50,714 nt of DNA from Cyclobacteriaceae bacterium (GCA_028285685.1 JANQOR010000018.1:1-50714), one strand, 5' to 3'; positions 33,718 to 43,252 are shown, counted from the stretch's first letter. The notes: generated from the sequence alone by a model not told the origin. Translations and numbers: made by a program.

Positions 33718-35769
33718 ATGTACAAATTACTGTTGATAGCGGCGTTTGCCATTCTGACCTCATTCGGAGTCTCTACGGGTTTATCCCAAAGTGATTCTTA
33801 TTCAGCGGGAGATACGCTCAAAATTTTAGAGCCGAAACCTGAGCACTCAAGTGAGGCCTATGTCATAACCAATTTGCTTAAACGCTATCATTACAGAAAA
33901 CTACCTCTGTCTGACTCCATTTCATCTGTCATTTTTGACAACTACTTCCTTTCCATAGATCCTAACAAGGCCTACTTCTTCAAGGCCGACATTGAACAAT
34001 TTGAACACCTTCGACATAAGCTTGATACTCAAATTCCTGAAGGAGAACTAGATTTTGCTTATCACGTGTTTGAATTGTACAGAGAACGAGCGTTGGAGAG
34101 AATTGATTATGTGTTCTCTCTATTAGAGACGGAATTTGATTTTACAAAGGATGAATCGTACAGATTTGACCGAGAGAAAGAAGAGTGGCCGAGTGCTCGG
34201 TCAGAGAGAGATGAGGTTTGGAGAAAGATCATTAAGAGTCAGGCTTTAACTTATAAGCTTTCTGGAAACGACTGGGAAAAGACAGTTAAAGGCCTAAAAA
34301 GAAGATACGAACGCATTCAAAAAGCCATTTATCAATACAACAGCGAGGATGTCTTTCAGAGCTACATGAATGCTTACACAAATGCGTACGACCCACACAC
34401 TGATTATTTTTCTCCACCTGATGCTGAGAATTTTCAAATTGATATGAGCCTTTCGTTGGAAGGCATTGGAGCAAGGCTGATGCAGAACTTGGATTATACA
34501 CAGGTTGCTGAGATAATTCCTGGCGGACCGGCCTATAAAAGCAAGGAGATCTACAAGGATGATAGGATTATTGGTGTTGCCCAAGGTGATGAAGGTGAGT
34601 TTCTGGATGTCATCGGTTGGAGATTGGATGATGTAGTGGCAAAAATTCGTGGACCCAAGGGTACGGTTGTGCGACTCCAGATCCTTAAGGCAAGCAAAGG
34701 ACAGAACGCTCTTCCGGACACTCTGAGGCTAGTTCGTGACAAGATAAAATTAGAGTCACAAGCTGCGAAGTCTGAGTTGATCCCTATTTCAGAGGGAAAC
34801 GATACCTACAAACTAGGGGTGATCACAGTGCCAAGTTTTTACCTAAACTTTGATGAGCTAAATGCCGGTGTTAAGGATTACAGAAGTACAACCCGTGACG
34901 TTAAGAAGCTGATAAAGGAATTGGAAGGGCAAGGAATGGATGGGCTTTTGATCGATCTCCGATTTAATGGTGGAGGATCACTACAAGAGGCCATTGAAAT
35001 GACCGGTCTTTTTATTCCCGATGGACCCGTGGTACAGGTTCGAAACACAGACCAGTCCGTGGACAAAATGGATGACAAGGACGGTGGCAAGGTTTTCTAT
35101 GATGGACCGCTCGCTGTTATGGTGAACCGTGGAAGTGCTTCAGCTTCTGAGATCTTTTCGGGTGCAATTCAGGACTACAAGAGGGGTGTGATTATAGGAG
35201 AGAGCACTTTTGGAAAGGGCACTGTGCAAAACATCATTGATTTGGATCGCTACATCCGAAATCCAGAGATGAAACTTGGACAGCTAAAGATGACCTTAGC
35301 CAAGTTCTATCGGGTGACAGGCAGTAGTAATCAACGAATCGGGATAGCTCCGGACGTTCAATTTCCATCCATTTATGATGCTGACGAATACGGAGAGGCA
35401 AGCAGACCTAATTCCCTTCCTTGGGACGAAATAGCCAACGCCAACTTCAAACCAACTAATAATGTGGACGATGAACTCCTGGATAACCTTAATGCATTAT
35501 ACAGGGACCATTTGAACACGGATGCAGACCTTCAAAAGCTGATGCGAGAAATTGAAGAAGCAAAGGAAAGAAGAAGTCAATCGTCCGTTTCGCTGAACTT
35601 TGAGCAAAGAAGACAACCGGAAACAGATCAACAAGAGGGCCTTTCTGCCTCGGTTGAGCAAGATGAAGTATCCGTTGAGGATGAAATAAAAAAGAAACTT
35701 GAAGAAGACCCGTACCTGAAAGAGGGTCTCCGTTTATTGGCTGAAATTGCCAGGAAAAAGATCGGTTGA
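33718..35769 (+). CDS. prc: Carboxy-terminal processing (tail-specific) protease, S41
   Basis: A 683-residue protein, the same length as E. coli Prc (682). A signal peptide precedes the N-terminal region, a PDZ domain (about 240-340, GIGARLMQNLDYTQVAEIIPGGPAYKS) and the S41 protease domain. The catalytic Ser475-Lys500 pair lies in RGSASASEIFSG and ESTFGKGTVQ, with Asp486 in the equivalent of E. coli Asp441. It degrades envelope proteins by their C-termini. It is divergent from the coiled-coil array, whose members share conserved C-terminal tails. Confidence 0.95.
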   Translation: MYKLLLIAAFAILTSFGVSTGLSQSDSYSAGDTLKILEPKPEHSSEAYVITNLLKRYHYRKLPLSDSISSVIFDNYFLSIDPNKAYFFKADIEQFEHLRHKLDTQIPEGELDFAYHVFELYRERALERIDYVFSLLETEFDFTKDESYRFDREKEEWPSARSERDEVWRKIIKSQALTYKLSGNDWEKTVKGLKRRYERIQKAIYQYNSEDVFQSYMNAYTNAYDPHTDYFSPPDAENFQIDMSLSLEGIGARLMQNLDYTQVAEIIPGGPAYKSKEIYKDDRIIGVAQGDEGEFLDVIGWRLDDVVAKIRGPKGTVVRLQILKASKGQNALPDTLRLVRDKIKLESQAAKSELIPISEGNDTYKLGVITVPSFYLNFDELNAGVKDYRSTTRDVKKLIKELEGQGMDGLLIDLRFNGGGSLQEAIEMTGLFIPDGPVVQVRNTDQSVDKMDDKDGGKVFYDGPLAVMVNRGSASASEIFSGAIQDYKRGVIIGESTFGKGTVQNIIDLDRYIRNPEMKLGQLKMTLAKFYRVTGSSNQRIGIAPDVQFPSIYDADEYGEASRPNSLPWDEIANANFKPTNNVDDELLDNLNALYRDHLNTDADLQKLMREIEEAKERRSQSSVSLNFEQRRQPETDQQEGLSASVEQDEVSVEDEIKKKLEEDPYLKEGLRLLAEIARKKIG

Positions 35770-35815
35770 GCAACCTTGCAGTGATTTTCCTGTCTTATAA
35801 GTAAACATAACAGTC

Positions 35816-36724
35816 ATGAGAAATCTATTGATTCTGACCGTTCTTTTTATGGGCGGAGCAACTTTTGGACAAACGATTTTAGCCTCAGCGGAGCTAGAAG
35901 CTAAAAACATAAAAGAAGTACGTATAGAGGGAAGATTCTGTGACGTATATGTTGAGCAGGGATCAAGAAACTACCTGGATGCAGTTATCCGGGGGCGTGG
36001 GGAAAAGGGAGATTTTGAGTTTGATACAGAAATCTCCGGATCGACACTTTTAGTAAAAGTGATCAAGAATGATCGCTCATGGCGAGGCTGGAACCTGAAT
36101 GAATCCAAAATAGAGCTTACTATCAAAGAAGGTGTCCGACTGGACATTGAAAACTCATCTGGAGATGTGTATGTAACGGGATTAGACGCAGAGGACTCCG
36201 AAATTGAGGCGACAAGTGGGGACATCACGTTGAAAAGAATTATTGCAAACTTAGAGGTTGAAACTTCTTCCGGGGATATCGACATAAATGGGTTAGTAGG
36301 CGAGTTGGAAATGGAATCTACAAGTGGCGATCAGCAGATTTACAATACAGAAGGAAACATAGATACACGGGCGAGTTCCGGGGACATTACCATTTCAGAT
36401 TTTAATGGTGATCTAGAACTTGAAGCGACATCAGGAGATGTTGAGCTCAGAGGAGGAATCGGGGTCGTCGCTGTACAAACCTCATCCGGAAACATTGACG
36501 GCAATGACATAGAATTGACTGGTAATGCTTACTTCAAGGCGGGTTCCGGGGATGTTGAAATCGAATTTGTAAATAACATAGAGGATTTGAGTTTTGATCT
36601 TACTGCCACTTCCGGAAACCTAGATGTCGGCCGTAGGTCAGGTGAGAAAAAACTATATATTGATCGTGGTGGATATAAGGTAGTAGGAGTAACTTCTAGT
36701 GGGAACCAGGAATACGAGGATTAG
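35816..36724 (+). CDS. DUF4097 beta-repeat protein
   Basis: A 302-residue protein with signal peptide (MRNLLILTVLFMGGATFGQ) and a repeating SSGD(V/I) pattern (SSGDVYVTGL, TSGDITLKRI, SSGDIDINGL, TSGDVELRGG). This forms a right-handed beta-solenoid typical of DUF4097, formerly called putative adhesin. No catalytic motif. It lies 46 bp after prc and may be cotranscribed, but there is no functional link known. Confidence 0.9.
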   Translation: MRNLLILTVLFMGGATFGQTILASAELEAKNIKEVRIEGRFCDVYVEQGSRNYLDAVIRGRGEKGDFEFDTEISGSTLLVKVIKNDRSWRGWNLNESKIELTIKEGVRLDIENSSGDVYVTGLDAEDSEIEATSGDITLKRIIANLEVETSSGDIDINGLVGELEMESTSGDQQIYNTEGNIDTRASSGDITISDFNGDLELEATSGDVELRGGIGVVAVQTSSGNIDGNDIELTGNAYFKAGSGDVEIEFVNNIEDLSFDLTATSGNLDVGRRSGEKKLYIDRGGYKVVGVTSSGNQEYED

Positions 36725-36774
36725 GTTCGTTCAGCACTTTTCTCTGAAGTTTAGAACATAGTAGCCAGTATCTT

Positions 36775-37200
36775 CTACGAGTAACTATTAGGAATTACTA
36801 GTACCGGAGTATCACTTTCCTCGATCAATTTGGCTGTATGGCTACCAGGTGAGTTGTCTTCACCACTGCTATTCACGCCCATGATGACCAGATCGAAGGA
36901 ATTTTGTGTCACAAAGTCCAGAAGTTGTTTTTCGATATTTCCAGGCAAAACTAGATTGTTAATTTGAGTCTTTTCGTTCTTTCGAAGGTCGTTGCTTAGT
37001 TTGGTCATGTGTTCTTTCACTTTGTTGAGTTTTGGAAGAAGGTCCTCATGACTGCTTTCATGCGAGAACTTCGAAGCTACAGGGTAAATGTGTAGGATGG
37101 ATATTTCGCACTTGTATTGATCACTTAGATTCAAGCCAATTTCAACAGCTTTCCAAGCGGCTGGCGAAAAATCTGTAGGTATAAGGATATGAGTAAACAA
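36775..37200 (-). CDS. Universal stress protein (UspA family)
   Basis: A 141-residue single Usp domain starting MFTHILIPTDFSPAAWKAVE. It ends with the ATP-binding motif GVNSSGEDNSPGSHTAKLIEESDTPVLVIP, a G-2x-G-9x-G(S/T)-like form, so nucleotide binding is plausible. It is divergent from the histidine kinase gene. Its upstream region carries an exact TAnnTTTG -7 element and a Crp/Fnr-like palindrome at class II distance, described separately. Confidence 0.9.
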   Translation of the reverse strand: MFTHILIPTDFSPAAWKAVEIGLNLSDQYKCEISILHIYPVASKFSHESSHEDLLPKLNKVKEHMTKLSNDLRKNEKTQINNLVLPGNIEKQLLDFVTQNSFDLVIMGVNSSGEDNSPGSHTAKLIEESDTPVLVIPNSYS

Positions 37201-37222
37201 TCTTCAATTAAGTATATCTGGC

Positions 37223-37265
37223 CAAATCTAGAAGATGGACTAGGACACATCCCTGACATCTGTCA
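37223..37265 (-). promoter_or_regulatory. USP promoter: TAGATTTG -7 element with TGACA-tc-TGTCA palindrome
   Basis: On the minus strand the -7 octamer TAGATTTG (37223-37230) lies 23 bases before the USP start. No -33 TTTG is present. Centred at 37259.5 is TGACATCTGTCA, a perfect palindrome of five-base arms. This is about 41 bases upstream of the likely start site, the usual spacing of a class II activator of the Crp/Fnr family. A receiver-Crp/Fnr fusion is encoded nearby at 38961. Confidence 0.5.
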
Positions 37266-37364
37266 TACTCGGGTTTGAACTTTATCACGTGAAATGATCT
37301 AAAGAGTCATTACGCTTTGCTAGGTTTATCATTCCAAAACAAAACTCCCAAAGAGACCTTAGCG

Positions 37365-38669
37365 ATGAAACTAAGCAGTGAATACCTTATGTCTGAAAAA
37401 GGACTGGAGCTTTTGGGGCAGTTGTTTCATAGCGCAGGAGAGGGAATTATGCTCTTCAGCAAAAATGGAGAAATTGAAATGACGAATCCCCGAGCCTTGG
37501 AGATGTTTGGGTATGCCGAGGAGGAGCTTTTGGGAAAGAAAGTTGAGGAGCTGGTGCCTCGGGAGGTTCGTTCCGAGCATACCAGCCATCGCACCAAATT
37601 TATTGAGAAGCCCAGCCCTCGCCCAATGGGACAGGGATTGGATTTGAACGGTCTTAGGAAAGATGGCACCACCTTTCCAATCGAAATCAGCCTCAACTAT
37701 CTGAGTCATAACAACGATAAGATGATAGTGGCATTCATTACAGACATTACCGTGCGAAAGGAAAGTGAACGTCTGGTAAAAGAACAACAAAAGAGGTTGA
37801 AAGAATATGCCGGCGAACTGGAGAAAAAGGTGAAATCTCGAACGAGCGAACTGGAGCACATGAATATGGGTTTGCAAAGTCAAATTCAGGAGAGAAAACT
37901 TGCCGAAAATGCACTGAAGAAGAGCCTCGACGACTTAAAGGAGGCTGAGAGAGAAATCCTGAAATCTCTTGAACGTGAAAAAGAACTAGGGGAGCTTAAA
38001 TCAAAATTTGTTTCCATGGCAAGCCATGAGTTTAGAACGCCACTGACTACCATCCTATCATCGGCAAACCTTATCGGCAAGTATCAGGAAGGTGACCAAC
38101 AAGCCTCCAGAGAAAAACACATTGAAAGGATCAACAAGAGCGTACAGAACCTCACCGGTATTCTGAATGATTTTTTATCTATGGAGAAACTTGAAAGTGG
38201 GATAACTAGAGTGGATAAGAGGGAAGTCAACCTGGAATTGTTGGTCAAAGAAGTATGTGAGGAGATGGAAGGTACATTGCGGAAAGATCAACAATTAGTG
38301 ATCGAATCAGAAGCCGCAACTGTTCTTTCGGATGAACACATCCTAAAGAATGTGTTGATTAATCTAATTTCTAATGCTAGTAAATACTCATCTGAAGGCG
38401 ATCCTATCCATGTGAGCGCATTGGTGGAGGAAATGGAAGTTTGCCTGAAGGTGATTGATCGCGGCATAGGCATTCCGGAATCTGAGCAGAAAAATCTCTT
38501 TGAACGATTCTTTCGAGCTGACAATGTGACAAATATTCAGGGAACTGGCTTAGGTTTGAATATTGTCAAGAAATACGTAGAACTACTGGGGGGTAAGATC
38601 GAGTTTAAGAGCAAGGAGGGAGAAGGAAGCACATTTTGCGTGCGAATCCCATTAGCTTCTGGAAAGTGA
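37365..38669 (+). CDS. PAS-domain sensor histidine kinase
   Basis: 434 residues from the ATG at 37365. A TTG at 37317 would add 16. It has a PAS domain (FHSAGEGIMLFSKNGEIEMTN through DITVRKESE) and a long coiled-coil linker (about 130-210). The HisKA domain has His about 221 in SHEFRTP. The HATPase domain has an N box (LINLISNASKYS), G1 (DRGIGIP) and G2 (GTGLGL). No membrane segments, so it is cytoplasmic. I infer that it phosphorylates the receiver-Crp/Fnr protein at 38961. Confidence 0.93.
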   Translation: MKLSSEYLMSEKGLELLGQLFHSAGEGIMLFSKNGEIEMTNPRALEMFGYAEEELLGKKVEELVPREVRSEHTSHRTKFIEKPSPRPMGQGLDLNGLRKDGTTFPIEISLNYLSHNNDKMIVAFITDITVRKESERLVKEQQKRLKEYAGELEKKVKSRTSELEHMNMGLQSQIQERKLAENALKKSLDDLKEAEREILKSLEREKELGELKSKFVSMASHEFRTPLTTILSSANLIGKYQEGDQQASREKHIERINKSVQNLTGILNDFLSMEKLESGITRVDKREVNLELLVKEVCEEMEGTLRKDQQLVIESEAATVLSDEHILKNVLINLISNASKYSSEGDPIHVSALVEEMEVCLKVIDRGIGIPESEQKNLFERFFRADNVTNIQGTGLGLNIVKKYVELLGGKIEFKSKEGEGSTFCVRIPLASGK

Positions 38670-38831
38670 CTTTCTCATAAAATAGTAGGCCAAAGGCCCA
38701 ATTATTGGCAGCAAAATAACGATAGGGTACCAAATAACTCTGATCTTCCTTGTGTAACTTCTCAATGCCAGATCCACCATCGCAAAGATTGCGATAGATG
38801 CTCCTATTATTCCAATTATTAACCAATCCAT
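38652..38831 (-). CDS. Small PLDc_N-type membrane protein
   Basis: 59 residues from the ATG at 38831: MDWLIIGIIGASIAIFAMVDLALRSYTRKIRVIWYPIVILLPIIGPLAYYF. Two helices joined by a basic loop match the PLDc_N (phospholipase D N-terminal) domain found as a stand-alone small protein in Bacteroidota, including the VIWY-V-L-PIIGPL-YY signature. It overlaps the end of the kinase gene by 18 bp on the opposite strand. The role is unknown. Confidence 0.75.
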   Translation of the reverse strand: MDWLIIGIIGASIAIFAMVDLALRSYTRKIRVIWYPIVILLPIIGPLAYYFMRKSLSRS

Positions 38832-38900
38832 GATTTTCGTTTTGATCACAAGTTCAGTCATTAAAAGAGCTAGTCTTATGATATAACTCAATGTAAATCA

Positions 38901-38941
38901 TGACATTTCTCAAGCAAAACCTTTTGGTATTGCCTAATTTG
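38901..38941 (+). promoter_or_regulatory. Promoter of the receiver-Crp/Fnr gene with imperfect TGACAT site
   Basis: TGACATTTCTCA (38901-38912) differs at two positions from the perfect TGACATCTGTCA palindrome in front of the USP gene. A TAATTTG sequence (38935-38941), one base short of TAnnTTTG, follows at almost the same spacing as at the USP promoter (centre to end 34.5 versus 36.5 bases). This suggests autoregulation. The support is weaker than at the USP promoter. Confidence 0.3.
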
Positions 38942-38960
38942 GTCATCTTAAAATGCTACT

Positions 38961-40007
38961 ATGGATAAGAAGTTTGTACTTGTTGTCGAGGACCAAGATG
39001 ATGTGCGGGAAAATATAGCAGAACTCCTGGAGCTTTCTAATTATAGAGTTGGAACCGCTTCTAACGGAAAAGAAGGAGTGAAGAAGGCTTTGGAAATGCC
39101 TCCGGATCTTGTCCTTTGTGACATTATGATGCCTGAGATGGATGGGTACGAGGTGCTGTACCTTCTATCCAAAAATCAACATACTGCAGCAGTTCCGTTT
39201 ATCTTCCTTACGGCTAAAGCTGAGAAATCCGATTTCAGGAAGGGCATGAATATGGGAGCTGACGATTACATCACCAAGCCATTTGAAGAGATCGAATTGC
39301 TGGGGGCTATCGAGCGGAGGATACAGCGACACGAGGAACTTACACACTCCAATGGAATCGATGAATTTGTGAATTCAGCTAAGAAGTATCATAGTATCGG
39401 GGACCTTGATAAAGAGCGGAAAACAAGAACTTTCAAAAAAAAGGATATCATTTATCGAGAGGGTGATTTTGGCTCCTATGTTTATAAAATCAAGAAAGGA
39501 AAAGTGAAAACTTACCGAATCAATGAGGACGGTAAGGAGCTGGTGCATGACCTTTTGAAGGATGGGGATTTTTTGGGAGAACGTGCGGTAATCCAGGATG
39601 ATACGAGAACAGAGTTTGCTGAGGCAATGGAGGAAACGGAATTGATTCTAATCCCTAGATCGGATTTCCAGGAACTGATTTTTGGCAATCGTGAGGTTTC
39701 AGCGCAGTTTATAAAGATTCTCTCCAGACATCTTTCCGAGCGTGAGCTGGAACTGATGGAAATGGCTTACAATACGGTTAGGAAACGGACCGCAGATAGC
39801 CTTATGAAACTCTTTGACACCTATAATAAAGGTGAAGGTGTAGTAAGTTTTGAAATTTCCAGGGCAGATCTTGCAGGCATGGTCGGTACCGCCACAGAAT
39901 CAGTTATCCGGATCTTATCCGAGTTTAAGAAAGACGGATGGATTGAGATCAATGGCAGCTCTATTTCCGTTTTGGAGGTGGAGAAAATCAAGGCTGTCAA
40001 GTACTAA
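38961..40007 (+). CDS. Response regulator receiver fused to Crp/Fnr-type regulator
   Basis: A 348-residue two-part protein. The receiver domain (residues 1-120) has the acidic pair near 11-14, phosphorylated Asp54, Thr84 and Lys106. It is followed by a cyclic-nucleotide-binding-like barrel (FKKKDIIYREGDFGSYVYKIKKGKVKTY) and a winged helix with ISRADLAGMVGTATESVIRILSEF. No Cys residues for an FeS cluster are evident. I infer phosphorylation by the 37365 kinase, with possible targets at TGACA-n2-TGTCA sites. Confidence 0.92.
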   Translation: MDKKFVLVVEDQDDVRENIAELLELSNYRVGTASNGKEGVKKALEMPPDLVLCDIMMPEMDGYEVLYLLSKNQHTAAVPFIFLTAKAEKSDFRKGMNMGADDYITKPFEEIELLGAIERRIQRHEELTHSNGIDEFVNSAKKYHSIGDLDKERKTRTFKKKDIIYREGDFGSYVYKIKKGKVKTYRINEDGKELVHDLLKDGDFLGERAVIQDDTRTEFAEAMEETELILIPRSDFQELIFGNREVSAQFIKILSRHLSERELELMEMAYNTVRKRTADSLMKLFDTYNKGEGVVSFEISRADLAGMVGTATESVIRILSEFKKDGWIEINGSSISVLEVEKIKAVKY

Positions 40008-40112
40008 AAATATGTCGACACTAGCCGCTCATCTGTCCATTGATTAATTCCATCCCAATTTGATCTCGCATTAGACCCGGAATTTATAATTTGTGGTCCA
40101 ATCTTTATAACC

Positions 40113-42689
40113 ATGAATTATAGATCAGTTACCTTCTCTGCAATTGCTGTACTATTTACTTGTTCCGTTGTTGCTCAGGATTATTTCCTTAAAGACAAGG
40201 GGCCCTTTGACCCATCCATTCCCACACCAGAACAATTTCTTGGTTATGGAATTGGAGAGCATCATACGCGTCATGATCGAATTGTTGCGTACCTTGATGA
40301 ACTCGCAAGAGTCTCCGATCGGGCAACAATTGCTCGGTACGGCATGACTCACGAGTATCGGCAGCTCGTAATGCTGACTATTACTGACCCATCAAATCAT
40401 GGTCAACTCGAAGAGTTGAGGAATCAGCACATGGAGGCGATCGATCCAAATTCTACAGCTGATCTATCCGGCCTGCCAATTTTCATAAATCTTGGCTACA
40501 ATGTTCATGGTAATGAACCTTCAAGCTCGGAGGCGGCACTCTTGACCGCTTACACACTGGTAGCATCACAAAGTGATGAAGTAAAGAACTACATCCAAAA
40601 CGCGGTGATCTTCATTGACCCTACAATCAATCCCGATGGAAGAGACAGACACACAAGCTGGGCGAATACTTATAAAGGAAAGCCACTGGTAAAAGACCCC
40701 ATGGATGCAGAACACAACGAAATGTGGCCAAGAGGCCGGACAAATCATTATTGGTTTGATCTCAATCGAGATTGGTTGCTTGGTATCAATCCGGAAAGTC
40801 GAGGAAAATTGAATTGGTACCATACGTGGTATCCAAATGTGGTGACAGACTTCCATGAAATGGGAACGAACAGCACCTATTTCTTCGAGCCGATGAAGGC
40901 AATTGCCAGCAAAGACCCGATTATGCCCAAGGAGAACTACACCACCTTGAATGACACCTTTGCAAATTATTTCAAAGAGGACCTTGACAAGATCGGCTCC
41001 TTCTATTTCACCAAAGAGGTTTTCGATGGGACGTATCCCGGCTATGGTTCCTCGTATCCCGATTTGCAGGGAGGACTGGCCTTATTGTTCGAACAAGCCA
41101 GCTCAAGAGGTCATGCCCAAAAGACCAGGATGGGAGATATAACGTTCGCTTTTACCATTCGCAATCAGTATACTTCAAGCTTAGCAACTGTTAGAGCGGC
41201 AGTTGAAAACAAGATGATGCTTTACAACTACCAACGAGACTTTTTCAAATCTGCAATTTCTAATGCGCGTTCCACGAATGTCAAGGGATATGTTTTTGGA
41301 GATGACCATGATGCCAACCGCGTACGAGATTTTGTTGATAAACTGTTGCTCCACAGAATCAAGGTTTATCAGCTGGACGGTAGAATTACCGCAGGAGGGA
41401 AGCGCTTCAATCCGGGGAGGGCATATGTGGTTCCAACCGATCAGCCCCAATATCGAATGGTACAAACCATGTTCGAAACCTACAGGGAATATTCTGACAG
41501 CGTCTATTATGACGCCTCGGCTTGGTCTGTGGTTAATTTCTATAATATGCAGTATGCTCCGATGACTTCTAATTTCAAACGAGGTGCGGAAGTAACCAAG
41601 GAGAGTATTGCTAGAACAACTTACGACCTGCAAAGAACCAATTATGCTTACCTGGTGCCATGGGAAGATTATTACGCTCCAGCACTCCTGAATGGGCTTC
41701 AGCAAGCAGGGGTAAGGGTGAATTCCGCATTTAAGCCATTTTCTATCCAGGTACAAAACGGTGTTAAGAGCTTTGGCTATGGAACTTTGGTGATTCCCGT
41801 AAGTAAACAGGCGATTTCGGCAGATTCCTTGTACCAGGTGCTTAAGAATCAGAGCGACATATACGGTATTGAAATATCAAGTGCAAATTCAGGGTATAGC
41901 TCTTCGGGGATCGATCTTGGAAGTGGCAATGTCCGTACCCTTCAGCCACCAAAGGCTTTAATGTGGATAGAAGGCGGTGTTTCTTCTTACGAATCAGGGG
42001 AGGTCTGGCACCTGCTCGACACACGTGTTGGAATGCCGATCACGAAGGTACCTCTACGAAATTTCAATAGGGTAGACCTCAACGACTACAACGTGATGGT
42101 GATGGTTTCTGCTTCGTACAACGAACTGGATTCAGCCAAAATAAAGAAGATTAGCGATTGGGTGAAAGATGGAAATACACTCGTTACAAGTCGTTCTGCC
42201 ACATCGTGGGCTATTAACAAAAAGATCGTCAAGGAGAAGTTGGTCAAAGAGGAAAAAGGCGATAAAAAAGAAAAGAAGGCTCCCACCAGAAAGCCTTACG
42301 TAGATGCACCATATAATTCCGGTAAGAAAGAGGTTGGTGGCGCCATCTTTCAGGTAGATCTTGATCTGACTCATCCACTGGCTTTTGGCTACAAAAACTC
42401 CAAATTACCGGTGTATCGAAATAGTGAGGTGTGGTTAGCGCCAAGTCAGAATTCATATTCTACAGTTGCAAAGTATACCTCAAACCCACACATAGATGGC
42501 TTTATATCTCAGGAGAATATGGACAAATTTCTGAAGCCTTCTGCCTCCCTAATTGTCAGTAGGCTAGGAGGAGGAAGGGTGATCATGTTTGCAGACAATC
42601 CTAATTTCAGGGGATCATGGTATGGCACGAACCGACTGTTTTTAAATGCGATATTTCTAGGTCAACATGTGTATGTGCCGAGTGAGTAA
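40113..42689 (+). CDS. M14 family zinc carboxypeptidase
   Basis: An 858-residue secreted protein with signal peptide (TCSVVAQ). The M14 catalytic domain occupies the first 380 residues: zinc ligands in NVHGNEPSSSEA, substrate region NPDGRDRH and LNRDWL, third ligand DFHEMG, and catalytic Glu in ALLFEQASS. The remaining half contains a GATase/beta-like region, and a Lys/Glu-rich stretch (KLVKEEKGDKKEKKAPTRK) precedes it. This is a typical large Bacteroidota M14 peptidase of unknown substrate. Confidence 0.92.
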   Translation: MNYRSVTFSAIAVLFTCSVVAQDYFLKDKGPFDPSIPTPEQFLGYGIGEHHTRHDRIVAYLDELARVSDRATIARYGMTHEYRQLVMLTITDPSNHGQLEELRNQHMEAIDPNSTADLSGLPIFINLGYNVHGNEPSSSEAALLTAYTLVASQSDEVKNYIQNAVIFIDPTINPDGRDRHTSWANTYKGKPLVKDPMDAEHNEMWPRGRTNHYWFDLNRDWLLGINPESRGKLNWYHTWYPNVVTDFHEMGTNSTYFFEPMKAIASKDPIMPKENYTTLNDTFANYFKEDLDKIGSFYFTKEVFDGTYPGYGSSYPDLQGGLALLFEQASSRGHAQKTRMGDITFAFTIRNQYTSSLATVRAAVENKMMLYNYQRDFFKSAISNARSTNVKGYVFGDDHDANRVRDFVDKLLLHRIKVYQLDGRITAGGKRFNPGRAYVVPTDQPQYRMVQTMFETYREYSDSVYYDASAWSVVNFYNMQYAPMTSNFKRGAEVTKESIARTTYDLQRTNYAYLVPWEDYYAPALLNGLQQAGVRVNSAFKPFSIQVQNGVKSFGYGTLVIPVSKQAISADSLYQVLKNQSDIYGIEISSANSGYSSSGIDLGSGNVRTLQPPKALMWIEGGVSSYESGEVWHLLDTRVGMPITKVPLRNFNRVDLNDYNVMVMVSASYNELDSAKIKKISDWVKDGNTLVTSRSATSWAINKKIVKEKLVKEEKGDKKEKKAPTRKPYVDAPYNSGKKEVGGAIFQVDLDLTHPLAFGYKNSKLPVYRNSEVWLAPSQNSYSTVAKYTSNPHIDGFISQENMDKFLKPSASLIVSRLGGGRVIMFADNPNFRGSWYGTNRLFLNAIFLGQHVYVPSE

Positions 42690-42694
42690 GGCAG

Positions 42695-43075
42695 TCAAAG
42701 TTGGATTTCGGTGTTTCCGCTCACTAGCTCAATGTGGCATTCATCAGCTTTTATGACATAATCCTCTTTAACTAAGAGCTCACCCGAAAGAAAACCATGA
42801 AAAGTGAACGTGTCCTGATCGTTCTCGAGTTTCGGTTGATAGCTGTCATCTAAAATCGGATAGAAATCCCCCAAACTTCCGCCGATGGTTGGACTGTGTC
42901 TGATGGTGTCGTTATCCGTTTTTCTGACTGTATAAAAATCGTCGAATTGGCCACCAGTAACAGTCACGCCTAGCGTCCTAAATTCTGCTGTGCATATAAC
43001 ACCATCTTCTATGGGAGCGTCTTCGCAAGCTTGGATGAGGAATCCGATCGACACAATTAAAAGTAATCTTTTCAT
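42695..43075 (-). CDS. Hypothetical lipoprotein
   Basis: A 126-residue protein with a signal peptide ending LIQAC (Cys17), and two later Cys (VICTAEF and DECHIEL) that could pair. The rest is beta-rich, as in small immunoglobulin-like folds. No recognised family. It runs convergently toward the M14 gene, 5 bp between stops, and is divergent from accA. Confidence 0.75.
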   Translation of the reverse strand: MKRLLLIVSIGFLIQACEDAPIEDGVICTAEFRTLGVTVTGGQFDDFYTVRKTDNDTIRHSPTIGGSLGDFYPILDDSYQPKLENDQDTFTFHGFLSGELLVKEDYVIKADECHIELVSGNTEIQL

Positions 43076-43252
43076 ATTTGATTTTTTTAACCCTTGTAAC
43101 CTTCAAGATCCAATACAACGAGCTTTGACAATACCCTAAAATGTGGTGTGATGAGGTTCAGGAGTGGAACATGCAGTGACTCTATAAATCTCCGATCTAA
43201 CAATGAGATTCACGGCAGAGGTGTTAAGTTTGCCCTGTCAAAATTCAAATGC

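Noticed and set aside
37371-37883. 170-residue minus-strand frame within the kinase gene
   Set aside because: It is antisense to clear PAS and coiled-coil coding sequence, with no motif of its own.
41181-41756. 191-residue minus-strand frame inside the M14 peptidase gene
   Set aside because: Antisense shadow of a well-supported gene; composition is atypical and no motif is present.
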